A stretch of 5,967 nucleotides of DNA from contig JASIGD010000631.1 of assembly GCA_030045295.1 (NCBI GenBank), forward strand, positions 1 to 5,967, given 5' to 3'. The translations under genes and the position numbers were made by a program. The notes beneath the pieces were generated by a model. It had not been told where the DNA came from and ran no database searches. It worked only from the letters and a program-made list of their open reading frames with translations. This document shows, piece after piece, positions 1 through 4,762 of the stretch; position 1 is the first letter of the stretch; each line of letters begins with the position of its first letter. Source of the DNA: Streptosporangiaceae bacterium. GTDB taxonomy: Bacteria; Actinomycetota; Actinomycetes; Streptosporangiales; Streptosporangiaceae.

Positions 1-1298
1 CGGGCGCGCCGGTCGTGACCCTGGTGGCGAAGAGTCACGACCGGCACGTCGAGCTGGCGCTGCGCACCACCCTCGAGGAAAACCTCAAGATGATCGCCGA
101 CACCATCACCCACCTGCGTGAAGGCGGCCAGCGGGTCTTCCTCGACGCCGAGCACTTCTTCGACGGGTACCGGTCCAACCCGGCCTACGCGCTCGAAGTG
201 GTCAGGGCGGCCGCCGAGGCCGGCGCGGACGTGGTCGCCCTGTGCGACACCAACGTCGGCATGATGCCGAACGAGCTGGCCGATACGGTCGCCGGCGTGC
301 GCGAGGCCACGCAGGCGCGCCTGGGCATCCACTGTCACGACGACACCGCCTGCGGCGTCGCCAACACCCTGGTCGCGGTCGACGCGGGCGTCACGCACGT
401 GCAGGGCACCGCGAACGGCTACGGGGAACGGGCGGGCAACGCCAACCTGTTCAGCGTGGTCGCCGGCCTGCAGCTGAAGAAGGGCCGACCCGTCCTGCCC
501 CGGGACGGCATCCGGGAGATGAGCCGGATCGCGCACGCGATCAGCGAGGTCACCAACGTCGCGCCGGATACCCACCAGCCCTACGTCGGGCTGAGCGCCT
601 TCGCGCACAAGGCCGGGCTGCACGCCTCGGCGGTCAAGGTCGACCCGATGCTCTACCAGCACATCGACCCGGCCCTGGTCGGCAACGACATGCGGATGCT
701 GGTCTCGGACATGGCCGGCCGCGCGTCGGTCGAGCTGAAGGGCCGCGAGCTCGGCTACGACCTGTCCGGCGACAGGGAAACCATCGGGCGGGTCACCGAC
801 CGGGTCAAGGACATGGAGGCCAGCGGCTACACCTTCGAGGCCGCCGACGCCAGCTTCGAGCTGCTGCTGCGCGACGAGCTCGGCCAGCGGCGCGAGTACT
901 TCGCCGTGGAGTCCTGGCGGGTCATCGTCGAACGCCACCCGGATCAACGAATGACCAGCGAAGCCACCGTCAGGCTGTTCGCCAAGGGGGAGCGCCTGGT
1001 CGCGGTGGGCGAGGGCAACGGCCCGGTGAACGCGCTGGACAAGGCGCTGCGCGCCGCGCTGGAGCAGATCTACCCGGAGCTGGCCACGCTCGAGCTGACC
1101 GACTACAAGGTGCGGATCCTGGCCGGCACGCACGGCACCGGCGCGGTCACCCGCGTGCTGATCGAGTCCGACGACGGCACCGGCGACACCTGGAACACGG
1201 TCGGCGTGGACGAGAACATCATCGCCGCGAGCTGGCACGCCCTCGAAGAAGCGGTCACCTACTGCCTCCTCCGCTCCGGCCGCGAGCCCACCCCATGA
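1..1298 (+). CDS. cimA: Citramalate synthase, 5'-truncated by the window edge
   Basis: This is a DRE-TIM metallolyase that condenses pyruvate with acetyl-CoA to (R)-citramalate, the threonine-independent route to 2-oxobutyrate and isoleucine. The reading frame is open from base 3, giving 431 residues; family members are about 530, so roughly 100 N-terminal residues, including the DTTLRDG motif, lie outside the window. Counting from base 3, the metal-binding HxH is at residues 110-112 (IHCHDDTA) and a GYGERAGNANL motif starts near 139. The LeuA-dimer allosteric domain covers about the last 130 residues (GNGPVNALDKALRAAL, then THGTGAVTRVLIE). The AKSHDRHVELAL and HFFDGYRSNP segments fit CimA better than 2-isopropylmalate synthase. 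An ATG/GTG start near base 15 would cut into the TIM barrel and is not the real start. The stop codon overlaps the first bases of a long hairpin. The family assignment is firm; substrate choice between pyruvate and another 2-oxoacid is inferred from similarity. Confidence 0.93.
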   Translation, partial: GAPVVTLVAKSHDRHVELALRTTLEENLKMIADTITHLREGGQRVFLDAEHFFDGYRSNPAYALEVVRAAAEAGADVVALCDTNVGMMPNELADTVAGVREATQARLGIHCHDDTACGVANTLVAVDAGVTHVQGTANGYGERAGNANLFSVVAGLQLKKGRPVLPRDGIREMSRIAHAISEVTNVAPDTHQPYVGLSAFAHKAGLHASAVKVDPMLYQHIDPALVGNDMRMLVSDMAGRASVELKGRELGYDLSGDRETIGRVTDRVKDMEASGYTFEAADASFELLLRDELGQRREYFAVESWRVIVERHPDQRMTSEATVRLFAKGERLVAVGEGNGPVNALDKALRAALEQIYPELATLELTDYKVRILAGTHGTGAVTRVLIESDDGTGDTWNTVGVDENIIAASWHALEEAVTYCLLRSGREPTP

Positions 1299-1344
1299 TC
1301 GTGGACAGTTACCCCGGAAATACCCGGGGTAACTGTCCACGATC
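1297..1344. terminator. Perfect 21-bp hairpin between convergent genes (probable bidirectional terminator)
   Basis: The arms at 1297-1317 and 1324-1344 are exact reverse complements (21 of 21 bases), separated by the 6-nt loop AAATAC. The stem begins at the G of the cimA TGA stop and ends 15 bases before the stop of the convergent SnoaL-like gene. No U-tract follows on either strand, as is common for actinobacterial I-shaped terminators. The symmetric position between two convergent stops fits termination of both transcripts. Because the arms are perfect and the stem longer than usual, a dispersed genomic hairpin repeat is the main alternative. Confidence 0.8.
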
Positions 1345-1359
1345 CTCCGAGCGCCCGTC

Positions 1360-1716
1360 TCAGGCGGCGGGAACCTGGTCCAGGAAGCCGTGTACGCCGC
1401 GGATCTGGTTCCCGCCGTCCAGGACGAGGACGTCGAACCCGATCACGATGGGCTCGCCCCCGTCGGGTCCAAGGTGCCAGGTGAAACGGGCCTGGTTGTG
1501 GTGGGCGTCGACCGGCCCGCCGAGCGTGAACACCAGCCCGGGGAACTGCTGCTGCGCCGCGGCCATCACCGCGTCGATCTGGTCCCGCCCGCGCGCGTCG
1601 GCCAGCGGGTCGGTGTAGCTGCCGTCGGCGGCCCAGAGCGAGTCGATCAGCCCCCGCCGCAGCCCCGGGTCGGTCTGGTTCCAGCAATCGATGTAGCGCT
1701 CGACGATCTCCTGCAT
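1360..1716 (-). CDS. SnoaL-like / NTF2-fold protein
   Basis: A small cytosolic protein of 118 residues starting MQEIVERYIDCWNQTD. It has the usual length and pattern of SnoaL-like (NTF2 superfamily) proteins: an N-terminal helix with a CWNQTD turn, the WAADGSYTDPLAD segment, GRDQIDAVM helix, then strands FTLGGPVDAHHNQARFTWHLG and a closing GVHGFLDQVP. Members bind or transform small hydrophobic molecules, but many have no known reaction, so substrate is unknown. The ATG at 1716 is chosen because a GAAGGGAC Shine-Dalgarno lies 7 nt upstream and the family normally begins there. An in-frame GTG at 1764 would add 16 residues and sits 6 nt after a -10-like TGTAAT, so a leaderless longer form is possible. 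It is convergent with cimA and divergent from the XRE/MmyB regulator, which probably controls it. Confidence 0.85.
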   Translation of the reverse strand: MQEIVERYIDCWNQTDPGLRRGLIDSLWAADGSYTDPLADARGRDQIDAVMAAAQQQFPGLVFTLGGPVDAHHNQARFTWHLGPDGGEPIVIGFDVLVLDGGNQIRGVHGFLDQVPAA

Positions 1717-1765
1717 CGGATGTCCCTTCGGGTGTGGATCGGACGAGTCGATCTTCGCCGACACC

Positions 1766-1796
1766 AGGTAATTACAGCAATTACCTCACAGGTAAT
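1766..1796. promoter_or_regulatory. Candidate operator: three AGGTAAT half-sites
   Basis: AGGTAATT (1766-1773) and AATTACCT (1779-1786) form a perfect 8-bp inverted repeat with a 5-nt spacer. A third half-site, AGGTAAT (1790-1796), pairs with the middle one as a 7-bp inverted repeat over a 3-nt spacer. The orientation is forward, reverse, forward, and this AT-rich patch stands out from its GC-rich surroundings. It lies in the divergent intergenic region next to an XRE/MmyB regulator gene, so binding by that protein is the natural inference. The first inverted repeat covers the predicted -10 of the SnoaL-like gene, which would fit repression. Confidence 0.72.
1771..1776 (-). promoter_or_regulatory. 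Predicted -10 element for the SnoaL-like gene
   Basis: Read on the minus strand, 1779-1771 is TGCTGTAAT, an extended -10 (TG-n-TGTAAT, one mismatch to TATAAT). No good -35 is visible at 17-18 bp. Transcription would begin near 1764, either at an in-frame GTG (leaderless) or 48 nt ahead of the ATG at 1716. The element sits inside the AGGTAATT inverted repeat. Confidence 0.45.
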
Positions 1797-1809
1797 GGTT
1801 CTAACGGCG

Positions 1810-1815
1810 TAGGCT
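1810..1815 (+). promoter_or_regulatory. Predicted -10 element for the XRE/MmyB regulator (leaderless start)
   Basis: TAGGCT matches the actinobacterial TAnnnT -10 pattern and ends 6 nt before the ATG at 1822. There is no purine-rich Shine-Dalgarno before that ATG, so a leaderless transcript is likely. The third AGGTAAT half-site lies in the -10/-35 spacer, which would allow autoregulation. The -35 is weak (CTCACA at 1785-1790, 19-bp spacing). Confidence 0.45.
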
Positions 1816-1821
1816 TCCGGC

Positions 1822-2643
1822 ATGACCGAACCCGCGCAGCAGAAGCCGCAGGCCGGAGAACTGCTGCGCGAGTGGCGGCAGCGCCGCAGGCTCAGCCAGC
1901 TGGACCTCGCCATCCAGGCGAACGTCTCGTCCCGGCACCTGAGCTTCGTCGAGACCGGGCGGGCCAGGCCGACCAGCGAGATGATCCTGCGCCTGGCCGA
2001 GCACCTCGACGTCCCGCTGCGCGACCGCAACGTGCTGCTGCTCGCGGGCGGCTACGCCCCGGCCTACCCCGAGCGCGGCCTCGCCGCCGCCGAGCTGCGG
2101 TCCGTCCGGGCCGCGCTGGGACGGATCCTGGCCGGCCACCTTCCCTACCCGGCCGCGGTGGTGAACCGCTGGTGGGAGCTCGTCGACGCCAACGACGGCA
2201 TCGCCACCTTCACGGCCGGGGTAGCGCCGGACCTCCTCGCGCCGCCGGTCAACGTGCTACGGCTGAGCCTGCACCCCGACGGCATGGCCCCGCGCATCGT
2301 CAACCTGCCCGAATGGCGCGCCCACCTGCTCGCCCGGCTGTACCGCCAGGCCGAGGCCACCGGTGACCCCCGGCTGTTCCGGCTGTACGACGAGCTCGAC
2401 GGCTACCCCGGCGCCCCGGGTGGCCCCGGCCGCCGCGGCGGCGATCAGCGCCGCCCGCCGCAAGCCGGCGGCGGGGTGGTGGTCCCGCTCCGCTACCGGA
2501 CCGACCGCGGCGAGCTGTCCTTCATCAGCATGACCGCCGTGGTCGGCACCCCGATGGACATCACCGTCGAGGAGCTGGCCATCGAGTCGTTCTACCCCGC
2601 CGACGAGGCCACCGCCGCCGCGCTCGCGAACAAGGATGACTAG
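1822..2643 (+). CDS. XRE-family transcriptional regulator with MmyB-like ligand-binding domain
   Basis: A 273-residue DNA-binding regulator, the normal length for the family. Residues about 12-66 form an XRE helix-turn-helix (GELLREWRQRRRLSQLDLA, then NVSSRHLSFVETGRARPT with the recognition helix around 36-44). The LLLAGGYAPAYPER linker follows. Residues about 95-265 match the MmyB-like ligand-binding domain: NRWWELVDAN, LSLHPDGMAPRIVNLPEWR, then VVVPLRYRT and a closing MDITVEELAIESFYPADEATAAAL. The MmyB domain is PAS-like; a structurally studied homologue was reported to bind a fatty acid, so a small hydrophobic ligand is plausible but unproven. The insert between about 195 and 210 is Gly/Pro/Arg-rich. 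Such regulators typically control a divergent neighbour, here the SnoaL-like gene. The start at 1822 keeps the whole HTH and has no Shine-Dalgarno but a TAGGCT box 6 nt upstream. Confidence 0.92.
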   Translation: MTEPAQQKPQAGELLREWRQRRRLSQLDLAIQANVSSRHLSFVETGRARPTSEMILRLAEHLDVPLRDRNVLLLAGGYAPAYPERGLAAAELRSVRAALGRILAGHLPYPAAVVNRWWELVDANDGIATFTAGVAPDLLAPPVNVLRLSLHPDGMAPRIVNLPEWRAHLLARLYRQAEATGDPRLFRLYDELDGYPGAPGGPGRRGGDQRRPPQAGGGVVVPLRYRTDRGELSFISMTAVVGTPMDITVEELAIESFYPADEATAAALANKDD

Positions 2644-2671
2644 CCCCGGCCGGCTCACCCGACGTCCGGTT

Positions 2672-2703
2672 TGCCCCGGTCAGCTGACAGCGGAAACGGG
2701 GCA
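2672..2703. terminator. Weak stem-loop downstream of the XRE/MmyB gene
   Basis: TGCCCCG (2672-2678) and CGGGGCA (2697-2703) form a perfect 7-bp stem around an 18-nt loop. The loop contains the 10-bp palindrome GTCAGCTGAC (2679-2688). The position, 29 bases after the regulator stop, fits a terminator. The stem is short, no U-tract follows, and a second pairing of GGGGC with GGCCCC further right could compete. The palindrome could instead be a protein-binding site for the next gene. Confidence 0.35.
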
Positions 2704-2765
2704 GTACCACGGCTCGTTCGGCCCCAATAAGAAGACCCCGGGCCGCAGCGGGACCGTCAGGGACT

Positions 2766-2771
2766 TACGGT
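2766..2771 (+). promoter_or_regulatory. Predicted -10 element for the DUF2630 gene (leaderless start)
   Basis: TACGGT fits TAnnnT and ends 6 nt before the ATG at 2778. The AGGGG just before that ATG is only one base away from it, too close to act as a normal Shine-Dalgarno, so a leaderless mRNA is the better reading. No convincing -35 was seen. Confidence 0.42.
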
Positions 2772-2777
2772 AGGGGC

Positions 2778-3023
2778 ATGGACGACAAGGAAATCCTGGC
2801 GCATATCAATGAGCTCATCGATACCGAGCACAGGCTCAGGGAGCAGCACGCGGCCGGCCAGCTGAGCAGCACCGCGGAACGCGAGCAGCTGAGCGCGGCC
2901 GAGGAAGCGCTCGACCAGTGCTGGGACCTGCTGCGGCAGCGACGGGCCCGCCGTGAGTTCGGCGAGAACCCGAACGAGGCGGAAGCGCGCCCGGTCGGCG
3001 AGGTCGAGCACTATATGCAGTAG
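2778..3023 (+). CDS. DUF2630 family protein
   Basis: An 81-residue, acidic and highly charged cytosolic protein. It matches the actinobacterial DUF2630 family over its full length: MDDKEILAHINELIDTEHRL at the start, then REQHAAGQLSSTAEREQL, LDQCWDLLRQRRARREFG and the closing RPVGEVEHYMQ. The pattern suggests a helical hairpin or short coiled coil, with helices around 3-25 and 33-60, and a disordered tail. No catalytic residues or membrane segments are visible, and the family has no established function. Its stop is 37 nt before the FAH-family gene, which has its own strong Shine-Dalgarno, so the two probably share a transcript. The start at 2778 is the family start. Confidence 0.88.
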   Translation: MDDKEILAHINELIDTEHRLREQHAAGQLSSTAEREQLSAAEEALDQCWDLLRQRRARREFGENPNEAEARPVGEVEHYMQ

Positions 3024-3050
3024 CGCCAGGCTGCAGGTCGATAAACACAA

Positions 3051-3056
3051 AAGGAG
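3051..3056 (+). promoter_or_regulatory. Shine-Dalgarno that fixes the GTG start of the FAH-family gene
   Basis: AAGGAG, preceded by further A residues, lies 4 nt before the GTG at 3061. It is the strongest Shine-Dalgarno in the window and decides this start over an in-frame ATG at 2953, which would overlap the DUF2630 gene and add an Arg/Ser-rich extension unlike the family. Confidence 0.75.
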
Positions 3057-3060
3057 TGGC

Positions 3061-3849
3061 GTGCGCATCGCGAGATTCGCCAAAGGCGACGGAGTCGCGT
3101 ACGGCGTGGTGGAGGGCGCCGGATCCGGGCTGACGATCGCGGAACTGTACGGGCACCCGTTCGGGGTGGATCCGGGCGGCGTCCGCCTGACCGGGGAGAG
3201 GTATCCGCTGGCGGAGGTCAGGCTGCTGGCGCCAGTGCTGCCGAGCAAGGTGGTCGGCGCCGGACGGAACTACGCGTCACACGCGCAGGAGATGGGCGGC
3301 GATCCGCCCGCCGAGCCGGTGCTGTTCCTCAAGCCGTCCACGTCGGTGACCGGGCCCGGGGACGCGATCAAGTACCCGGTGAAGATCACCGAGCGGGTCG
3401 ATTTCGAGGGCGAGCTCGCGGTCATCATCGGCCGGCTCTGCCGCGGGGTGCCGCGGGAGCGCGCCGATGAGGTGATCTTCGGCTACGCCTGCGCCAACGA
3501 CGTCACAGCGCGCGACCTGCAGACGCGGGACGGCCAGTGGACCCGGGCCAAGGGCTTCGACACGTTCTGCCCGCTCGGGCCGTGGATAGAGACCGGGACC
3601 AACCCCGCCGACCTGGAGCTCACCACCACCGTGAACGGGACGGTCCGCCAGCAGGCCCGCACGTCCGAGCTGCTGTGGGACGTGCCGGCCCTGGTCTCGC
3701 ACGTCAGCCAGGTGATGACGCTGCTGCCGGGGGACGTCCTGCTCACCGGGACGCCGGCCGGGGTCGGGCCGATGACCGACGGGGACGAGGTGTCGGTCAC
3801 GATCGAGAGCATCGGGACGCTGACCAACCGGGTGATCATCGCCGACTGA
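3061..3849 (+). CDS. Fumarylacetoacetate hydrolase (FAH) superfamily protein
   Basis: A 262-residue cytosolic metal-dependent enzyme of the FAH fold, which cleaves or isomerises acylpyruvate-like and 2-oxo-dicarboxylate compounds. Residues 1-60 form the small N-terminal domain. The catalytic domain begins at KVVGAGRNYASHAQEMG (63-79, with H74 and E77). Predicted Mg/Mn ligands are E116 and E118 (DFEGELAVIIG) and D147 (CANDVTARDLQ). GQWTRAKGFDTFCPLGPW (158-175) carries the conserved Lys164, and LTGTPAGVG spans 228-236. All key residues are present. Mycobacterial homologues are often labelled 2-hydroxyhepta-2,4-diene-1,7-dioate isomerase, but acylpyruvase or oxaloacetate decarboxylase activity is equally possible; no aromatic degradation genes are nearby to favour the former. 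It follows DUF2630, probably in one unit. In M. tuberculosis the related gene lies near gltX, leuB and serA, consistent with cimA upstream here. Confidence 0.92.
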   Translation: MRIARFAKGDGVAYGVVEGAGSGLTIAELYGHPFGVDPGGVRLTGERYPLAEVRLLAPVLPSKVVGAGRNYASHAQEMGGDPPAEPVLFLKPSTSVTGPGDAIKYPVKITERVDFEGELAVIIGRLCRGVPRERADEVIFGYACANDVTARDLQTRDGQWTRAKGFDTFCPLGPWIETGTNPADLELTTTVNGTVRQQARTSELLWDVPALVSHVSQVMTLLPGDVLLTGTPAGVGPMTDGDEVSVTIESIGTLTNRVIIAD

Positions 3850-3880
3850 CCTCAATGGACACGTCAAACCAGGGCATTTA

Positions 3881-3935
3881 GTCTCGCCCGAGGCGCCCGG
3901 ATCAGGCGGTCTCGCCATGGCGCCCGGATCAGGCC
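3881..3935. repeat. Two-copy tandem direct repeat, 28 and 27 bp
   Basis: Copy 1 (3881-3908) and copy 2 (3909-3935) both begin GTCTCGCC and end with the shared 16-mer GGCGCCCGGATCAGGC plus one base. They differ only at the junction (CGA versus AT) and the last base. The second copy creates the 10-bp palindrome CGCCATGGCG (3913-3922). The array ends directly against a predicted -10 box, so it occupies the -35 region and could be a paired activator or repressor site. A recent local duplication without function is the alternative. Confidence 0.75.
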
Positions 3936-3936
3936 A

Positions 3937-3942
3937 TACCAT
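3937..3942 (+). promoter_or_regulatory. Predicted -10 element for the membrane-protein gene (leaderless start)
   Basis: TACCAT fits TAnnnT and is followed by 7 nt and then GTG at 3950, the usual geometry for a leaderless transcript. No recognisable -35 is present at 17-18 bp, where the second tandem repeat lies, which would suit activator-dependent transcription. Confidence 0.48.
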
Positions 3943-3949
3943 CTTCTTT

Positions 3950-4762
3950 GTGACGGCGGACCCCGGGACCCGCGGCGAACCGCCGCGGCGCAACGTCAGG
4001 AGGCGCCGCCTGGCCGCGCTGATCGCCCTGCTGCTCGGACTGGCGGGGCTGGCCGTGTCCCTGAACGGCGTGGTGACCCAGCTGCTGCCCCGGCAGTTCA
4101 CCGCCGCACAGCAGGAACAGATCGAGGCCTGGGAGATCGCCAGCCGGTGGCGGGTGCTGGACTCGGGCCAGGTCTTCCCGGCCGCGGTCACCTACCAGCT
4201 CCCCGCCCAGGTGCTCCAGGGTCCCGCGCCGCTGAGCCTCGACGCGCTGCGGGTCGGCATCGCTCCTGAGTCCGGTTGCAACGGCGGCGTGACCACGGCC
4301 GCCGCCTCGGCGCTGCACCGCAGCGGGTGCGAGGCCGTGCTGCGCGCGACCTACGTCGATGCCACCCGCAGCTACGTCATGACCGTCGGCGTCGCGGTCC
4401 TGCCCACGGCCGCGGCGGCCGACACCGCGGTGGCGGGGCTGACCCGGCCGCGGCTGACCGCGGCGCGCAGCGTCACCGGAACGGGCAAGCTGGACGACGG
4501 GGTCCAGGTGGTCAGGTTCCGCGGCCGGGCAGCCTCGCTGTACGACTACAGCCGGCAGATCTCGGCGAGCTTCGCCGACGGCCCGTACCTGGTCATGTAC
4601 GCGGCCGGGTACGCCGACGGGCGGCCGCGCGTCCGCGTGTCCGACGATAAGTACTCCGACGCGGAGATGACCAGCCTGGCCGCTGGCGTCGCCCAGTCGG
4701 TCGCGAACACGCTCGCGGCCCGGCCCGCCCCGCCGCACTGCCCGGGAGCGCCCGGATGCTGA
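3950..4762 (+). CDS. Single-pass membrane protein of unknown function, paired with the mycosin-like protease
   Basis: I do not recognise a named family. From GTG 3950 the protein has 270 residues. An Arg-rich cytoplasmic N-terminus (residues 13-20) precedes one membrane helix (about 21-38, LAALIALLLGLAGLAVSLNG), so the remainder should face outside. The ectodomain has C110 and C127 (GCNGGVTTAAASALHRSGC), which could form a disulfide, two mixed alpha/beta stretches (EAVLRATYVDATRSYVMTVGVAVLP and QISASFADGPYLVMYAAGYADG), and a Pro/Cys tail with C264 and C270. No catalytic motif is evident. An ATG at 3917 would add 11 residues, but it lies within the tandem repeat; GTG 3950 is preferred because TACCAT lies 7 nt upstream. 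The stop overlaps the protease start by 7 nt, so the two are likely translationally coupled and functionally linked, perhaps as protease partner, regulator or substrate. Confidence 0.8.
   Translation: MTADPGTRGEPPRRNVRRRRLAALIALLLGLAGLAVSLNGVVTQLLPRQFTAAQQEQIEAWEIASRWRVLDSGQVFPAAVTYQLPAQVLQGPAPLSLDALRVGIAPESGCNGGVTTAAASALHRSGCEAVLRATYVDATRSYVMTVGVAVLPTAAAADTAVAGLTRPRLTAARSVTGTGKLDDGVQVVRFRGRAASLYDYSRQISASFADGPYLVMYAAGYADGRPRVRVSDDKYSDAEMTSLAAGVAQSVANTLAARPAPPHCPGAPGC
4744..4748 (+). promoter_or_regulatory. Shine-Dalgarno for the protease gene, inside the upstream coding region
   Basis: GGGAG lies 7 nt before the ATG at 4756, within the last codons of the membrane-protein gene. It supports this start and, with the ATGCTGA overlap, suggests coupled translation. 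Confidence 0.6.

Noticed and set aside
1297..1344. Inverted repeat as the end of an insertion sequence or a CRISPR unit
   Set aside because: There is no transposase or remnant beside it, no target duplication, and no repeated array; only one hairpin is present.
242..1618. Long plus-strand open frame of 458 codons overlapping cimA
   Set aside because: It is Arg/Gly/Ala-rich, has no domain pattern, and runs across the hairpin and into the antisense of the SnoaL-like gene; it is a GC-bias shadow of cimA.
2401..2490. Possible compensated frameshift in the Gly/Arg/Pro-rich linker of the MmyB-type regulator
   Set aside because: This linker varies in length and composition in the family, the alternative frames give no better match, and the domain resumes in the same frame at VVVPLRYRT.
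2953..3060. N-terminal extension of the FAH-family protein to an ATG at 2953
   Set aside because: The added 36 residues are Arg/Ser-rich, unlike the family, and overlap the DUF2630 gene; AAGGAG fixes the start at 3061.
3853..3890. Terminator directly after the FAH-family gene
   Set aside because: Only a 4-bp CTCG/CGAG pairing is visible, too weak to call; the end of this unit is unresolved.
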